NCBI RefSeq assembly: GCF_903819165.1
Contig: NZ_CAIJCS010000020.1
Location: 1 to 51,240, forward strand
Direction: 5' to 3'
Length of the DNA stretch: 51,240 nt
Origin: Aedoeadaptatus nemausensis
GTDB lineage: Bacteria; Bacillota; Clostridia; Tissierellales; Peptoniphilaceae
Positions 1 to 6,250 of the stretch are shown piece by piece (the first letter of the stretch is position 1; each line of letters begins with the position of its first letter). The notes under the pieces are model-generated. The model searched no databases, was not told where the DNA came from, and was given only the letters and a program-made list of their open reading frames with translations. A program made the position numbers and the translations under genes.

Positions 1-16
1 CCCGGCGGGGTCACCA
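1..16 (+). tRNA. 3' end of a tRNA, isotype not determinable
   Basis: The first 16 bases fit the end of a tRNA: five T-stem bases, a seven-base acceptor strand (CGGGGTC), discriminator A and an encoded CCA. The anticodon lies outside the window. The next tRNA starts six bases later, so this is part of the same array. Confidence 0.75.
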
Positions 17-22
17 TTATAT

Positions 23-98
23 GGGCGCATAGCTCAGTTGGGAGAGCATCTGCCTTACAAGCAGGGGGTCATAGGTTCGAGCCCTATTGCGCCCACCA
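23..98 (+). tRNA. tRNA-Val (TAC)
   Basis: Complete cloverleaf with acceptor GGGCGCA paired to TGCGCCC, loop CTTACAA giving anticodon TAC, a GGTTCGA T-loop and an encoded ACCA end. Confidence 0.97.
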
Positions 99-101
99 TA
101 T

Positions 102-178
102 GGCCTGGTAGTTCAGTTGGTTAGAATGCCAGCCTGTCACGCTGGAGGTCGTCGGTTCGAGCCCGATCCAGGTCGCCA
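102..178 (+). tRNA. tRNA-Asp (GTC)
   Basis: Acceptor GGCCTGG pairs with CCAGGTC (one G-T). The anticodon stem CCAGC/GCTGG encloses CTGTCAC, anticodon GTC. Discriminator G, as usual for Asp, and CCA is encoded. Confidence 0.97.
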
Positions 179-184
179 ACCATT

Positions 185-206
185 ATGACAATGTTCGCAT
201 TGTCAT
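185..206 (+). other. Intergenic hairpin with TTCG tetraloop between tRNA genes
   Basis: A perfect 9-bp stem (185-193 with 198-206) closed by TTCG lies between tRNA-Asp and tRNA-Thr. No T-run follows, so it is not a standard terminator. It may separate or protect the precursors during tRNA processing (inference). Confidence 0.6.
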
Positions 207-211
207 TTCAC

Positions 212-287
212 GCTGGTGTAGCTCAATTGGTAGAGCAACTGATTTGTAATCAGTAGGTTAGGGGTTCAAGTCCTCCCACCAGCTCCA
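212..287 (+). tRNA. tRNA-Thr (TGT)
   Basis: Acceptor GCTGGTG pairs with CACCAGC. Anticodon stem ACTGA/TCAGT around TTTGTAA gives TGT. CCA is encoded, and its last A doubles as the first base of the hairpin that follows. Confidence 0.97.
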
Positions 288-304
288 GTGCGAAAGCACT
301 TTTT
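287..304 (+). other. Short GAAA-loop hairpin with TTTT between tRNA-Thr and tRNA-Tyr
   Basis: AGTGC-GAAA-GCACT followed by TTTT starts on the terminal A of the tRNA-Thr CCA and ends at the first base of tRNA-Tyr. It resembles a weak terminator, but the array continues at once. A processing or partial-termination role is possible (inference). Confidence 0.5.
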
Positions 305-390
305 GGAGGAGTTCCCGAGTTGGCCAAAGGGGACGGACTGTAAATCCGTTAGCTCAGCTTTCAGTGGTTCGAATCCACTCTCCTCCACCA
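305..390 (+). tRNA. tRNA-Tyr (GTA)
   Basis: Class II tRNA with a long variable arm. Acceptor GGAGGAG pairs with CTCCTCC, the anticodon stem is ACGGA/TCCGT, loop CTGTAAA gives GTA, and CCA is encoded. Confidence 0.97.
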
Positions 391-433
391 TTTTCATCAT
401 CGTGTACCGGGAGACTTAATTCGATATTCAACT

Positions 434-507
434 GCGGGTGTAGCTCAGTGGTAGAGCCCCAGCCTTCCAAGCTGGTTGCGAGGGTTCGATTCCCTTCACC
501 CGCTCCA
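434..507 (+). tRNA. tRNA-Gly (TCC)
   Basis: Acceptor GCGGGTG pairs with CACCCGC. Stem CCAGC/GCTGG around CTTCCAA gives anticodon TCC. CCA is encoded. Confidence 0.97.
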
Positions 508-510
508 TGA

Positions 511-587
511 GCACCTATAGCTCAGTAGGATAGAGCAACGGACTTCTAATCCGTGTGTCGGGGGTTCGAATCCTCCTAGGTGCGCCA
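511..587 (+). tRNA. tRNA-Arg (TCT)
   Basis: Acceptor GCACCTA pairs with TAGGTGC. Stem ACGGA/TCCGT around CTTCTAA gives anticodon TCT. CCA is encoded. Only three bases separate it from tRNA-Gly. Confidence 0.97.
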
Positions 588-599
588 TCAAATTTATAT

Positions 600-676
600 T
601 GGGGCGTAGCCAAGTCGGTAAGGCACCAGACTTTGACTCTGGCATTCCACAGGTTCGAGTCCTGTCGCCCCAGCCA
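600..676 (+). tRNA. tRNA-Gln (TTG)
   Basis: Acceptor TGGGGCG pairs with CGCCCCA, with the T-A first pair typical of tRNA-Gln. Stem CCAGA/TCTGG around CTTTGAC gives anticodon TTG. CCA is encoded. Confidence 0.97.
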
Positions 677-680
677 TTAT

Positions 681-756
681 GATTCATTAGCTCAGTCGGT
701 AGAGCACCTGACTTTTAATCAGGGTGTCCCGGGTTCGAGTCCCGGATGGATCACCA
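681..756 (+). tRNA. tRNA-Lys (TTT)
   Basis: Acceptor GATTCAT pairs with ATGGATC. Stem CCTGA/TCAGG around CTTTTAA gives anticodon TTT. CCA is encoded. Confidence 0.97.
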
Positions 757-763
757 TAAAATA

Positions 764-852
764 GGAGAGGTATCGAAGCGGTCATAACGAGGCGGTCTTG
801 AAAACCGTTAGGGTTCACGCCCACGTGGGTTCGAATCCCACCCTCTCCGCCA
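764..852 (+). tRNA. tRNA-Ser (TGA)
   Basis: Class II tRNA with a long variable arm. Acceptor GGAGAGG pairs with CCTCTCC, loop CTTGAAA gives anticodon TGA, discriminator G, and CCA is encoded. Confidence 0.96.
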
Positions 853-856
853 TATT

Positions 857-947
857 GGAGAAGTACTCAAGTGGCTGAAGAGGCTCCCCTGCTAAGGGAG
901 TAGGTCCTTCACGGGGCGCGAGGGTTCAAATCCCTCCTTCTCCGCCA
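857..947 (+). tRNA. tRNA-Ser (GCT)
   Basis: Class II tRNA next to the TGA isoacceptor. Acceptor GGAGAAG pairs with CTTCTCC, stem CTCCC/GGGAG around CTGCTAA gives anticodon GCT, and CCA is encoded. Confidence 0.97.
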
Positions 948-953
948 TAACGA

Positions 954-1030
954 GGGCCTTTAGCTCAGTTGGTTAGAGCTCCCGGCTCATAACCGGTAGG
1001 TCCAGGGTTCGAGTCCCTGAGGGCCCACCA
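954..1030 (+). tRNA. tRNA with CAT anticodon, probably tRNA-Ile2 (lysidine type)
   Basis: Stem CCCGG/CCGGT around CTCATAA gives anticodon CAT. The first acceptor pair is G-C and the anticodon stem lacks the three G-C pairs of an initiator, so it is not fMet. The D-arm and loop resemble Bacillus tRNA-Ile2, whose C34 is changed to lysidine by TilS. An elongator tRNA-Met remains possible. Confidence 0.9.
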
Positions 1031-1035
1031 AATTC

Positions 1036-1111
1036 GCCCAGATAGCTCAGTCGGTAGAGCAGCAGACTGAAAATCTGCGTGTCGCTGGTTCGATTCCGGC
1101 TCTGGGCACCA
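1036..1111 (+). tRNA. tRNA-Phe (GAA)
   Basis: Acceptor GCCCAGA pairs with TCTGGGC. Stem GCAGA/TCTGC around CTGAAAA gives anticodon GAA. CCA is encoded. It is the last gene before the array terminator. Confidence 0.97.
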
Positions 1112-1125
1112 ATTGAGTAACCCGG

Positions 1126-1154
1126 AACTGTAGCAGAGAAGCTGCAGTTTTTTT
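1126..1154 (+). terminator. Terminator of the main tRNA array
   Basis: A 9-bp stem (1126-1134 with 1141-1149, one G-T pair) with loop AGAGAA is followed by a run of T. It separates the array from tRNA-Trp. Confidence 0.9.
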
Positions 1155-1184
1155 ATATCAGAAGAAGCTTTTCTTGCCGATCGG

Positions 1185-1213
1185 TTGCGAAAAGATCGAT
1201 AATCTGGTAATAT
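1185..1213 (+). promoter_or_regulatory. Promoter of tRNA-Trp
   Basis: TTGCGA and TAATAT are 17 bp apart, with TGG just before the -10 (extended -10). The predicted start is near 1220, eight bases before the mature tRNA-Trp. It lies downstream of the array terminator. Confidence 0.65.
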
Positions 1214-1227
1214 TTACTTATTATTAT

Positions 1228-1302
1228 AGGAGTATAGTTCAGTGGTAGAACGTTGGTCTCCAAAACCAAATGCCGTGGGTTCAAATCCTACTACTCCTGC
1301 CA
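1228..1302 (+). tRNA. tRNA-Trp (CCA)
   Basis: Acceptor AGGAGTA pairs with TACTCCT. Stem TTGGT/ACCAA around CTCCAAA gives anticodon CCA. The 3' CCA is encoded. It has its own promoter and terminator, apart from the other tRNAs. Confidence 0.97.
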
Positions 1303-1332
1303 AAAAAGGTCGAGTAAAACTCGACCTTTTTT
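1303..1332 (+). terminator. Bidirectional terminator, tRNA-Trp and the minus-strand gene
   Basis: The 8-bp stem GGTCGAGT/ACTCGACC with an AAA loop is flanked by A-run and T-run, so it can end transcription from tRNA-Trp and from the convergent gene that stops at 1357. Confidence 0.9.
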
Positions 1333-1356
1333 CGTATGAAAATATAGTTGATTAGA

Positions 1357-2148
1357 CTAGGCATCTTCTTCGCGAAGATAGCGAATAAACTCGAGGATCG
1401 TAGAATAAAAAACCTCCTCGTCTAAGGCGAAAATAAGATAACCCGGAGGCGAATCCACCTTCGAGACGACGGGAGCGTCGATTTCGACCACAAGGGCCTG
1501 TGTTTTCGCATCATAGGGAAGCCACTTAGCCCCGATTTCCATTCGAAAACGTCCGTCTCTTTCTTCATAGAGGAGATCTCCTCGCTGAATGTAGCGAGGA
1601 AGGTAATCTGTCGTAGACCCTATAACAGTAAAGGGCGATGGGAGAATGGAGTCGATCCGCAATCCGCCACAGCTTTGCTCGGCCACGAGATCCTCATATA
1701 TCTTGCCGATACGCTCCATGGCCCTGATATTTTTCTCCATGACTGCTCTGAGCTCTTCCTCGCGGCCTTCCTTGAGAATGGCTCGAAGATCGGGGCCGAG
1801 GATTACCTCGCTACGGGACAAACTTTCCATGGAATAGCTCGGCAAGGGCACGAGGGTAGTGCGGGATTTTATTTCTTTGTAAAGATCCACTCCACGTGAA
1901 AGCTTCAAAATAGCCTCCTTCGATAAAAGAGGCGATACTTTTTTTTGTTCAAAAGCGCTGTTAAAGGTGTAGAGCGTAGCATTTTCGGGCATATCTTTTA
2001 AGAGACGATCGAGAGGTGCGATCCAATCGTAAGTGGCATCATCCCGTTCAAAATCCGAAAATAGTTCACCATTGTATAAAAACACATAGGCAAAAGGACG
2101 CGCGCCCGGGCCGTAATGTGTACAGTAAAGTTGTAAGTAATTGACCAT
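1357..2148 (-). CDS. Hypothetical protein, possible RNase H-like fold (DUF2779/YprB-like)
   Basis: A 263-residue cytoplasmic protein. The start is placed at the ATG preceded by AAGGAGG with a short spacer, not at an ATG nine codons upstream. I do not recognise it with certainty. The stretch around residues 50-110 (LYTFNSAFEQKK, then GVDLYKEI, then PSYSMESL) resembles the second half of DUF2779/YprB exonuclease-like proteins, where YN-x-x-FE and VDL motifs carry RNase H-fold residues. The first-strand acidic D-x-E expected near the N-terminus is not visible, so it may be inactive or have another role. It is convergent with tRNA-Trp and divergent from nifZ (47 bp apart). Confidence 0.85.
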   Translation of the reverse strand: MVNYLQLYCTHYGPGARPFAYVFLYNGELFSDFERDDATYDWIAPLDRLLKDMPENATLYTFNSAFEQKKVSPLLSKEAILKLSRGVDLYKEIKSRTTLVPLPSYSMESLSRSEVILGPDLRAILKEGREEELRAVMEKNIRAMERIGKIYEDLVAEQSCGGLRIDSILPSPFTVIGSTTDYLPRYIQRGDLLYEERDGRFRMEIGAKWLPYDAKTQALVVEIDAPVVSKVDSPPGYLIFALDEEVFYSTILEFIRYLREEDA

Positions 2149-2195
2149 GGTATCCTCCTTAGAGTAGTATATCATAGGAAAAGGGAGGGGATTTT

Positions 2196-3320
2196 ATGAT
2201 CTATTTAGATAATTGCGCCACGACGAAGCCGAAGGATAGCGTCGTTCAGGCGATGGTAGAAGCGCTCGAAAATGATTTTTACAATCCGTCGAGTTTGCAC
2301 ACGGCGGCAGTAGAGGTGGAGAAGAAAAAAGAAGAGATTCGCAGAAGCATTAAAGAGTACTTCCACTGTAGCGGCGAACTTTATTTTACATCGGGTGCCA
2401 CCGAATCCAATAATACGGCCATTAACAGCGCCATCTCGGAAGGGAAACGCTTCGGAAATAATGTAGTGACGACGAATATCGAACACCCCTCCATATTAAA
2501 TGTTTTAAAGGCTCAGGATGTGGAGGTGCGTTACGTCCCCATTGATTCCACCGGCCACGTATCGAAAGAGAGCTTAATGGAAGCGGTGGACGAAAATACC
2601 ATGCTCCTTTCCCTATTTCACGTAAACAATGAACTGGGCACCATTAATCCCGTCGAGGAATGGGTGCCGGAAATAAAAGAAAAGTTTCCGCGGCTCAAAG
2701 TGCACATCGACGGCGTTCAAGCCGTAGGGAAACTGGACGTAGACTTCGATAAAATCGGCTGCGACAGTTACTCCTTCAGCGGCCACAAATTTCACGGACC
2801 CAAGGGGATCGGCGGCCTTCTCGTAAAAAAATCTATGACGCCCTATCTTTACGGCGGAGGCCAGGAAATGGGCATTCGCAGCGGCACGGAAAATATTCCG
2901 GGGATTTACGGCCTGGGCGCGGCCTTTGAATCATTAAAGGAAGAGGGACTTCGCTGGGAAGAGGCAAAGGAGCGCCGGAACTTCTTGAAAGAAGGAATTG
3001 AATCTCTGGGAGATGTGGTCGTCAATTCCGCTGACCCTGCAAGCCCTTACATTTTAAATGTGAGCATCGACGACACGCGGGGCGAGGTACTTCTGCATAT
3101 GCTTGAGGAAAAAGAGATCTATATTTCCACATCCAGCGCTTGCTCCAGCCATCGTACGGGAAAAAATCCCATTCTCACAGCCCTCGGTTTAAAAGAATCC
3201 CTGGCACAGGGCACCATTCGTATTTGCATGAGTCGAGACACGACCATGGAGGAGCTGGAAGAATTTATCAAAGAACTGAAAACTGCCGTCGCCGACGTGC
3301 GCGATATTATGAGGAGGTAG
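2196..3320 (+). CDS. nifZ: Cysteine desulfurase (NifS/IscS family), partner of ThiI
   Basis: A 374-residue PLP enzyme that takes sulfur from cysteine and holds it as a persulfide. The PLP lysine is K198 in SGHKFHGPKG. The catalytic Cys is C316 in STSSACSS, in the extended loop typical of group I enzymes. The N-terminus YLDNCATT and the H/N/D residues of the PLP pocket are present. A GGGAGGGG ribosome binding site precedes the ATG. It ends one base before thiI, the arrangement seen in Bacillus (nifZ-thiI), so the main sulfur acceptor is probably ThiI for 4-thiouridine in tRNA. A broader role in Fe-S cluster assembly cannot be excluded. Confidence 0.95.
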   Translation: MIYLDNCATTKPKDSVVQAMVEALENDFYNPSSLHTAAVEVEKKKEEIRRSIKEYFHCSGELYFTSGATESNNTAINSAISEGKRFGNNVVTTNIEHPSILNVLKAQDVEVRYVPIDSTGHVSKESLMEAVDENTMLLSLFHVNNELGTINPVEEWVPEIKEKFPRLKVHIDGVQAVGKLDVDFDKIGCDSYSFSGHKFHGPKGIGGLLVKKSMTPYLYGGGQEMGIRSGTENIPGIYGLGAAFESLKEEGLRWEEAKERRNFLKEGIESLGDVVVNSADPASPYILNVSIDDTRGEVLLHMLEEKEIYISTSSACSSHRTGKNPILTALGLKESLAQGTIRICMSRDTTMEELEEFIKELKTAVADVRDIMRR

Positions 3321-3321
3321 C

Positions 3322-4509
3322 ATGAAGAGAGTTTTAAGTTTGAGCTTGGGAGAGGTCGTATTAAAAGGCGCTAATCGTCGCTATTTTATACGGCGTATCG
3401 TGCAAAACATCGAGAGTATCTTAAGTGATATCGGGTATAAAAACATTATCCCCGAAATGGGGAAGATTCAGGTGGAAATCGATCCCGAAGTGGAAGAAGC
3501 AGCCATTAAACGTCTGCAGTTCGTCTTCGGTATCGTCTATATTTCCCCGAGCTGGTGTTTTGAAAAAGACTGGGAACTCTTAAAAGAGCGTGCCGTGGAA
3601 TACGTAGGCGACATTTTAAAAGAAAATCCGAACTATTCCACATTTAAGGTCGTAACCAAGAGAAGCGACAAAGATTTCTTTAAAGATTCCATGGAAGTAA
3701 ATATGGATCTCGGCGGCACGATTCTAGATCGCTACGACGACAAACTTTCTGTAGACGTTCACGATCCGGATTTCTATCTCTACGTGGACATTAAAAATGA
3801 AATTTACATCTACCACCACAAGATCAAGACCTACGGCGGACTTCCCTTGGGCACGAACGGAAAAGGACTTCTGCTCTTAAGCGGCGGCATCGATTCGCCG
3901 GTGGCGGGCTTTTTAATGGCGAAGCGAGGGGTTCAAATCGACGCCCTCCACTTCCATTCCTATCCCTTTACCTCCCCGAGAGCCGAGGAGAAAGTGATGG
4001 AACTGGCCAAGATTCTGGCCCGTTACGTGACGAAGATGACGGTTTACAGCGTAAACCTTCTGCCCATACAAAAAGAGCTCAACAAAAACTGCCCGCCGGA
4101 AGAGATGACGGTCTTATCCCGCCGCTTTATGATGCGGATCGCCAATCGCTTGGCGGACAAATACGGCTATAAGTCCGTGGTAACGGGAGAAAACCTGGGT
4201 CAAGTGGCGAGCCAAACCATCGACGGTTTGACGGTGATGAACGATGTGGCGGAGCCCATTATCTTCAGACCCCTTATCGGCATGGACAAAGTGGATATTA
4301 TTCGTTGGGCGGAGAGAATCGAAACATACGAAACATCCATACAGCCCTTTGAAGATTGTTGCACCGTCTTTTTACCGAAACACCCCAGTCTTCGTCCGAC
4401 AGTAGAGGACATGGAACGCTCGGAAGCCAATTTAGATATCGAGGCCATGTTGGATGCCTCCATGGAAACGCTTAAAATAACGCATATTAACGCAAAGGAG
4501 AATCTATGA
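3322..4509 (+). CDS. thiI: tRNA 4-thiouridine synthase ThiI
   Basis: A 395-residue tRNA sulfurtransferase that adenylates U8 and replaces its oxygen with sulfur. It has an N-terminal ferredoxin-like and THUMP region (about 1-170) for tRNA binding and a PP-loop ATPase domain with SGGIDS at 187-192. The DCCTVFLPKHP segment near residue 350 is family-typical. There is no C-terminal rhodanese domain, as in Bacillus ThiI, so persulfide must come from a partner, fitting the adjacent nifZ. It overlaps lemA by four bases (ATGA). The tRNA array lies less than 3 kb upstream. Confidence 0.96.
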   Translation: MKRVLSLSLGEVVLKGANRRYFIRRIVQNIESILSDIGYKNIIPEMGKIQVEIDPEVEEAAIKRLQFVFGIVYISPSWCFEKDWELLKERAVEYVGDILKENPNYSTFKVVTKRSDKDFFKDSMEVNMDLGGTILDRYDDKLSVDVHDPDFYLYVDIKNEIYIYHHKIKTYGGLPLGTNGKGLLLLSGGIDSPVAGFLMAKRGVQIDALHFHSYPFTSPRAEEKVMELAKILARYVTKMTVYSVNLLPIQKELNKNCPPEEMTVLSRRFMMRIANRLADKYGYKSVVTGENLGQVASQTIDGLTVMNDVAEPIIFRPLIGMDKVDIIRWAERIETYETSIQPFEDCCTVFLPKHPSLRPTVEDMERSEANLDIEAMLDASMETLKITHINAKENL

Positions 4510-5057
4510 AAAAGTTCTTACCCATTATACTAATCGTCCTGGCGGTGGTCGGACTCTTCGGATCCACTTACAACAAATTACAAGTGCAGGATGAAGATGT
4601 AAACCAGGCGTGGGCTCAGGTTGAAAACACCATGCAGCGCCGAGCCGACTTAATCCCGAATCTGGTAGAAACCGTAAAAGGATACGCAAAGCACGAAGAA
4701 GAAGTGTTTACGAAAGTAACCGAAGCGCGCAGCGCCGTACAATCGGCTAAGACCCCCGGAGAATATGCGGAGGCCAATGAGCAAATGAATGAAGCCATTC
4801 GAAATATCAATGTAGTGGCGGAAGCCTATCCCGATCTTAAGGCTAACGAAAGCTTCCAAAACCTGCAAGCGGAACTGGCCGGCACGGAAAACCGCATCGC
4901 CGTCGAACGCAAGCGCTACAACGAACAAGTGGGCAGCTTTAACAAATCGGTGAAGCGCTTCCCCACCAATATTGTGGCGAAAATGTTAGGCTTCGGGCCG
5001 AGAGAATACTTCCAATTAGCAGAAGGGGCGGACAAAGCGCCTACCGTTAAATTCTAG
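4506..5057 (+). CDS. lemA: LemA family protein
   Basis: A 183-residue protein with one N-terminal membrane segment (about 4-22) followed by a helical domain. The signature QVENTMQRRADLIPNLVETV is clear. LemA proteins are membrane-anchored with an N-out helical bundle; their function is poorly defined. It starts inside the thiI stop codon and is followed nine bases later by a TPM-domain gene, a pairing very common in bacteria, which suggests joint work in envelope maintenance. Confidence 0.95.
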   Translation: MKKFLPIILIVLAVVGLFGSTYNKLQVQDEDVNQAWAQVENTMQRRADLIPNLVETVKGYAKHEEEVFTKVTEARSAVQSAKTPGEYAEANEQMNEAIRNINVVAEAYPDLKANESFQNLQAELAGTENRIAVERKRYNEQVGSFNKSVKRFPTNIVAKMLGFGPREYFQLAEGADKAPTVKF

Positions 5058-5066
5058 GAATAGCTT

Positions 5067-5870
5067 ATGAAGAAAAAGAGTCTCATCATCTTTCTTCTGG
5101 TCTTATTATGTGCAACTCCGGTATTTGCCGACGCACTGCCGGAGGCGACGAGAGACTTTTATGTTTACGACGAAGTCAATATATTATCGGAAGAGGCGAA
5201 ATCGAAAATCGTCGCCACCAACGAATCCCTTTACGAGCAAACCGGCGCACAAGTCGTGATCGCCGTTTTGGAGCGATTGCCCGAGGGGGAGGACATTAAC
5301 ACGACGGCGACCGAACTGTTTGAAAAATGGAAAATCGGAGACAAGGAAAAAGACAACGGAGTTTTGCTTTTGATTTCCATGGTAGACAGGAAATTCAGAA
5401 TCGAGGTGGGCTACGGTCTGGAAGGTGCCATACCCGATATGAAGGCCAATCAGATCTTAAACGACCTTACCCCCTACTTTAGGGAGGAAGCCTACGAAGA
5501 AGGCATTCTAAAGGCATTCAGCCGGATTTTAGACCTGATCGGCGAGGAATACGACATCGCCATCGACGGCACGGAAAATTTGCCGGATCCGGAGTCTGGA
5601 CCTCCACCGGCATCGGATGAAGGCGAAATAGATATTATCGGCCTTATGGTACGCGTCATTCTCCTTATTATCATCATCAATCTTTTCTTTGGTGGCGGAG
5701 GAGGAAGACGCGGGCGTAGACGCTATTACCGCGGACCGGGACCCTTTTACTTCCCGGGCGGAGGATTCGGCGGCGGCTTCGGAGGAGGAAGCGGCGGATC
5801 CTTCGGAGGCGGAGGAAACTTCGGCGGAGGCGGTTCTTCCGGCGGAGGGGGCGCCAGCGGCGGCTGGTAA
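5067..5870 (+). CDS. TPM domain protein, YgcG family
   Basis: A 267-residue exported protein. It has a signal peptide (1-21, cleavage after VFADA), a TPM_phosphatase domain (about 30-150, with YVYDEVNILSEEAK, VVIAVLERLP and YGLEGAIPD), a membrane segment near 187-209, a short basic stretch (GRRGRRR), and a C-terminal tail of Gly and Ser with aromatic residues ending in SGGW. The Gly-rich tail with a terminal aromatic residue is typical of this family. It is the last gene of the nifZ-thiI-lemA transcription unit and is followed by a strong terminator. Biochemical function is unknown. Confidence 0.93.
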   Translation: MKKKSLIIFLLVLLCATPVFADALPEATRDFYVYDEVNILSEEAKSKIVATNESLYEQTGAQVVIAVLERLPEGEDINTTATELFEKWKIGDKEKDNGVLLLISMVDRKFRIEVGYGLEGAIPDMKANQILNDLTPYFREEAYEEGILKAFSRILDLIGEEYDIAIDGTENLPDPESGPPPASDEGEIDIIGLMVRVILLIIIINLFFGGGGGRRGRRRYYRGPGPFYFPGGGFGGGFGGGSGGSFGGGGNFGGGGSSGGGGASGGW

Positions 5871-5884
5871 ACAAAAAATGACAC

Positions 5885-5920
5885 TATCCATTGGGGAACA
5901 ATTCCTCAATGGATATTTTT
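5885..5920 (+). terminator. Terminator after the lemA-TPM genes
   Basis: A 14-bp stem (5885-5898 with 5902-5915) with a CAA loop is followed by TTTTT. Its stem core CCATTGGGGA / TTCCTCAATGG recurs at 46985-47023. Confidence 0.92.
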
Positions 5921-6250
5921 ATATAGAGAAATGAGTTTTCCATGACCAGAAAAGATTACCCCTATAGCAATATTACGGCAGGCTCTTATTATTTGGTTGA
6001 AAGACTGAAACAGGGGATATTTAATCAGGTCTTTATGTAAAAGAAACAGAATCATACTTTAGATGAGTAGTGTAAAAATAAAATCTTATAATAGCAGACA
6101 TTATTATCTTAAAGTAGAAGTTACTTACTTTACATGAAAACTTTTCATAAAAACCTCGGAGCCTATGGAAACGGTTATAGTGATGTGATATTATTCAATC
6201 ATAGTGTAGAATTTAGCCTATTACTAAATAAAACAGACGGGAGGTTATGG
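5921..6250 (+). other. Intergenic region upstream of the adhesin gene
   Basis: About 330 bp, more AT-rich than the genes before it. It holds a 32-codon open frame (5942-6040), a perfect TATAAT at 6087-6092 without a convincing -35, and a GGGAGG ribosome binding site at 6239-6244 that fixes the adhesin start. No riboswitch or repeat was recognised. Confidence 0.5.
5942..6040 (+). CDS. Possible 32-residue small protein or gene remnant
   Basis: ATG to TAA with no strong ribosome binding site (upstream sequence is AGAGAAATGAGTTTTCC). The peptide, beginning MTRKDYPYSNITAG, has no signal peptide or motif I recognise. It may be a chance frame or a leftover of a longer gene. Confidence 0.2.
   Translation: MTRKDYPYSNITAGSYYLVERLKQGIFNQVFM

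Noticed and set aside
954-1030. Initiator tRNA-fMet for the CAT-anticodon gene
   Set aside because: The first acceptor pair is a normal G-C and the anticodon stem lacks three consecutive G-C pairs, so it is not an initiator.
2166-2171. TATACT on the minus strand as -10 for the gene at 1357-2148
   Set aside because: It would start transcription inside the AAGGAGG ribosome binding site, so it is unlikely to be the working promoter.
6134-6250. Upstream in-frame start for the adhesin at 6134
   Set aside because: It adds 39 residues before a good signal peptide and has no ribosome binding site, unlike the ATG at 6251.
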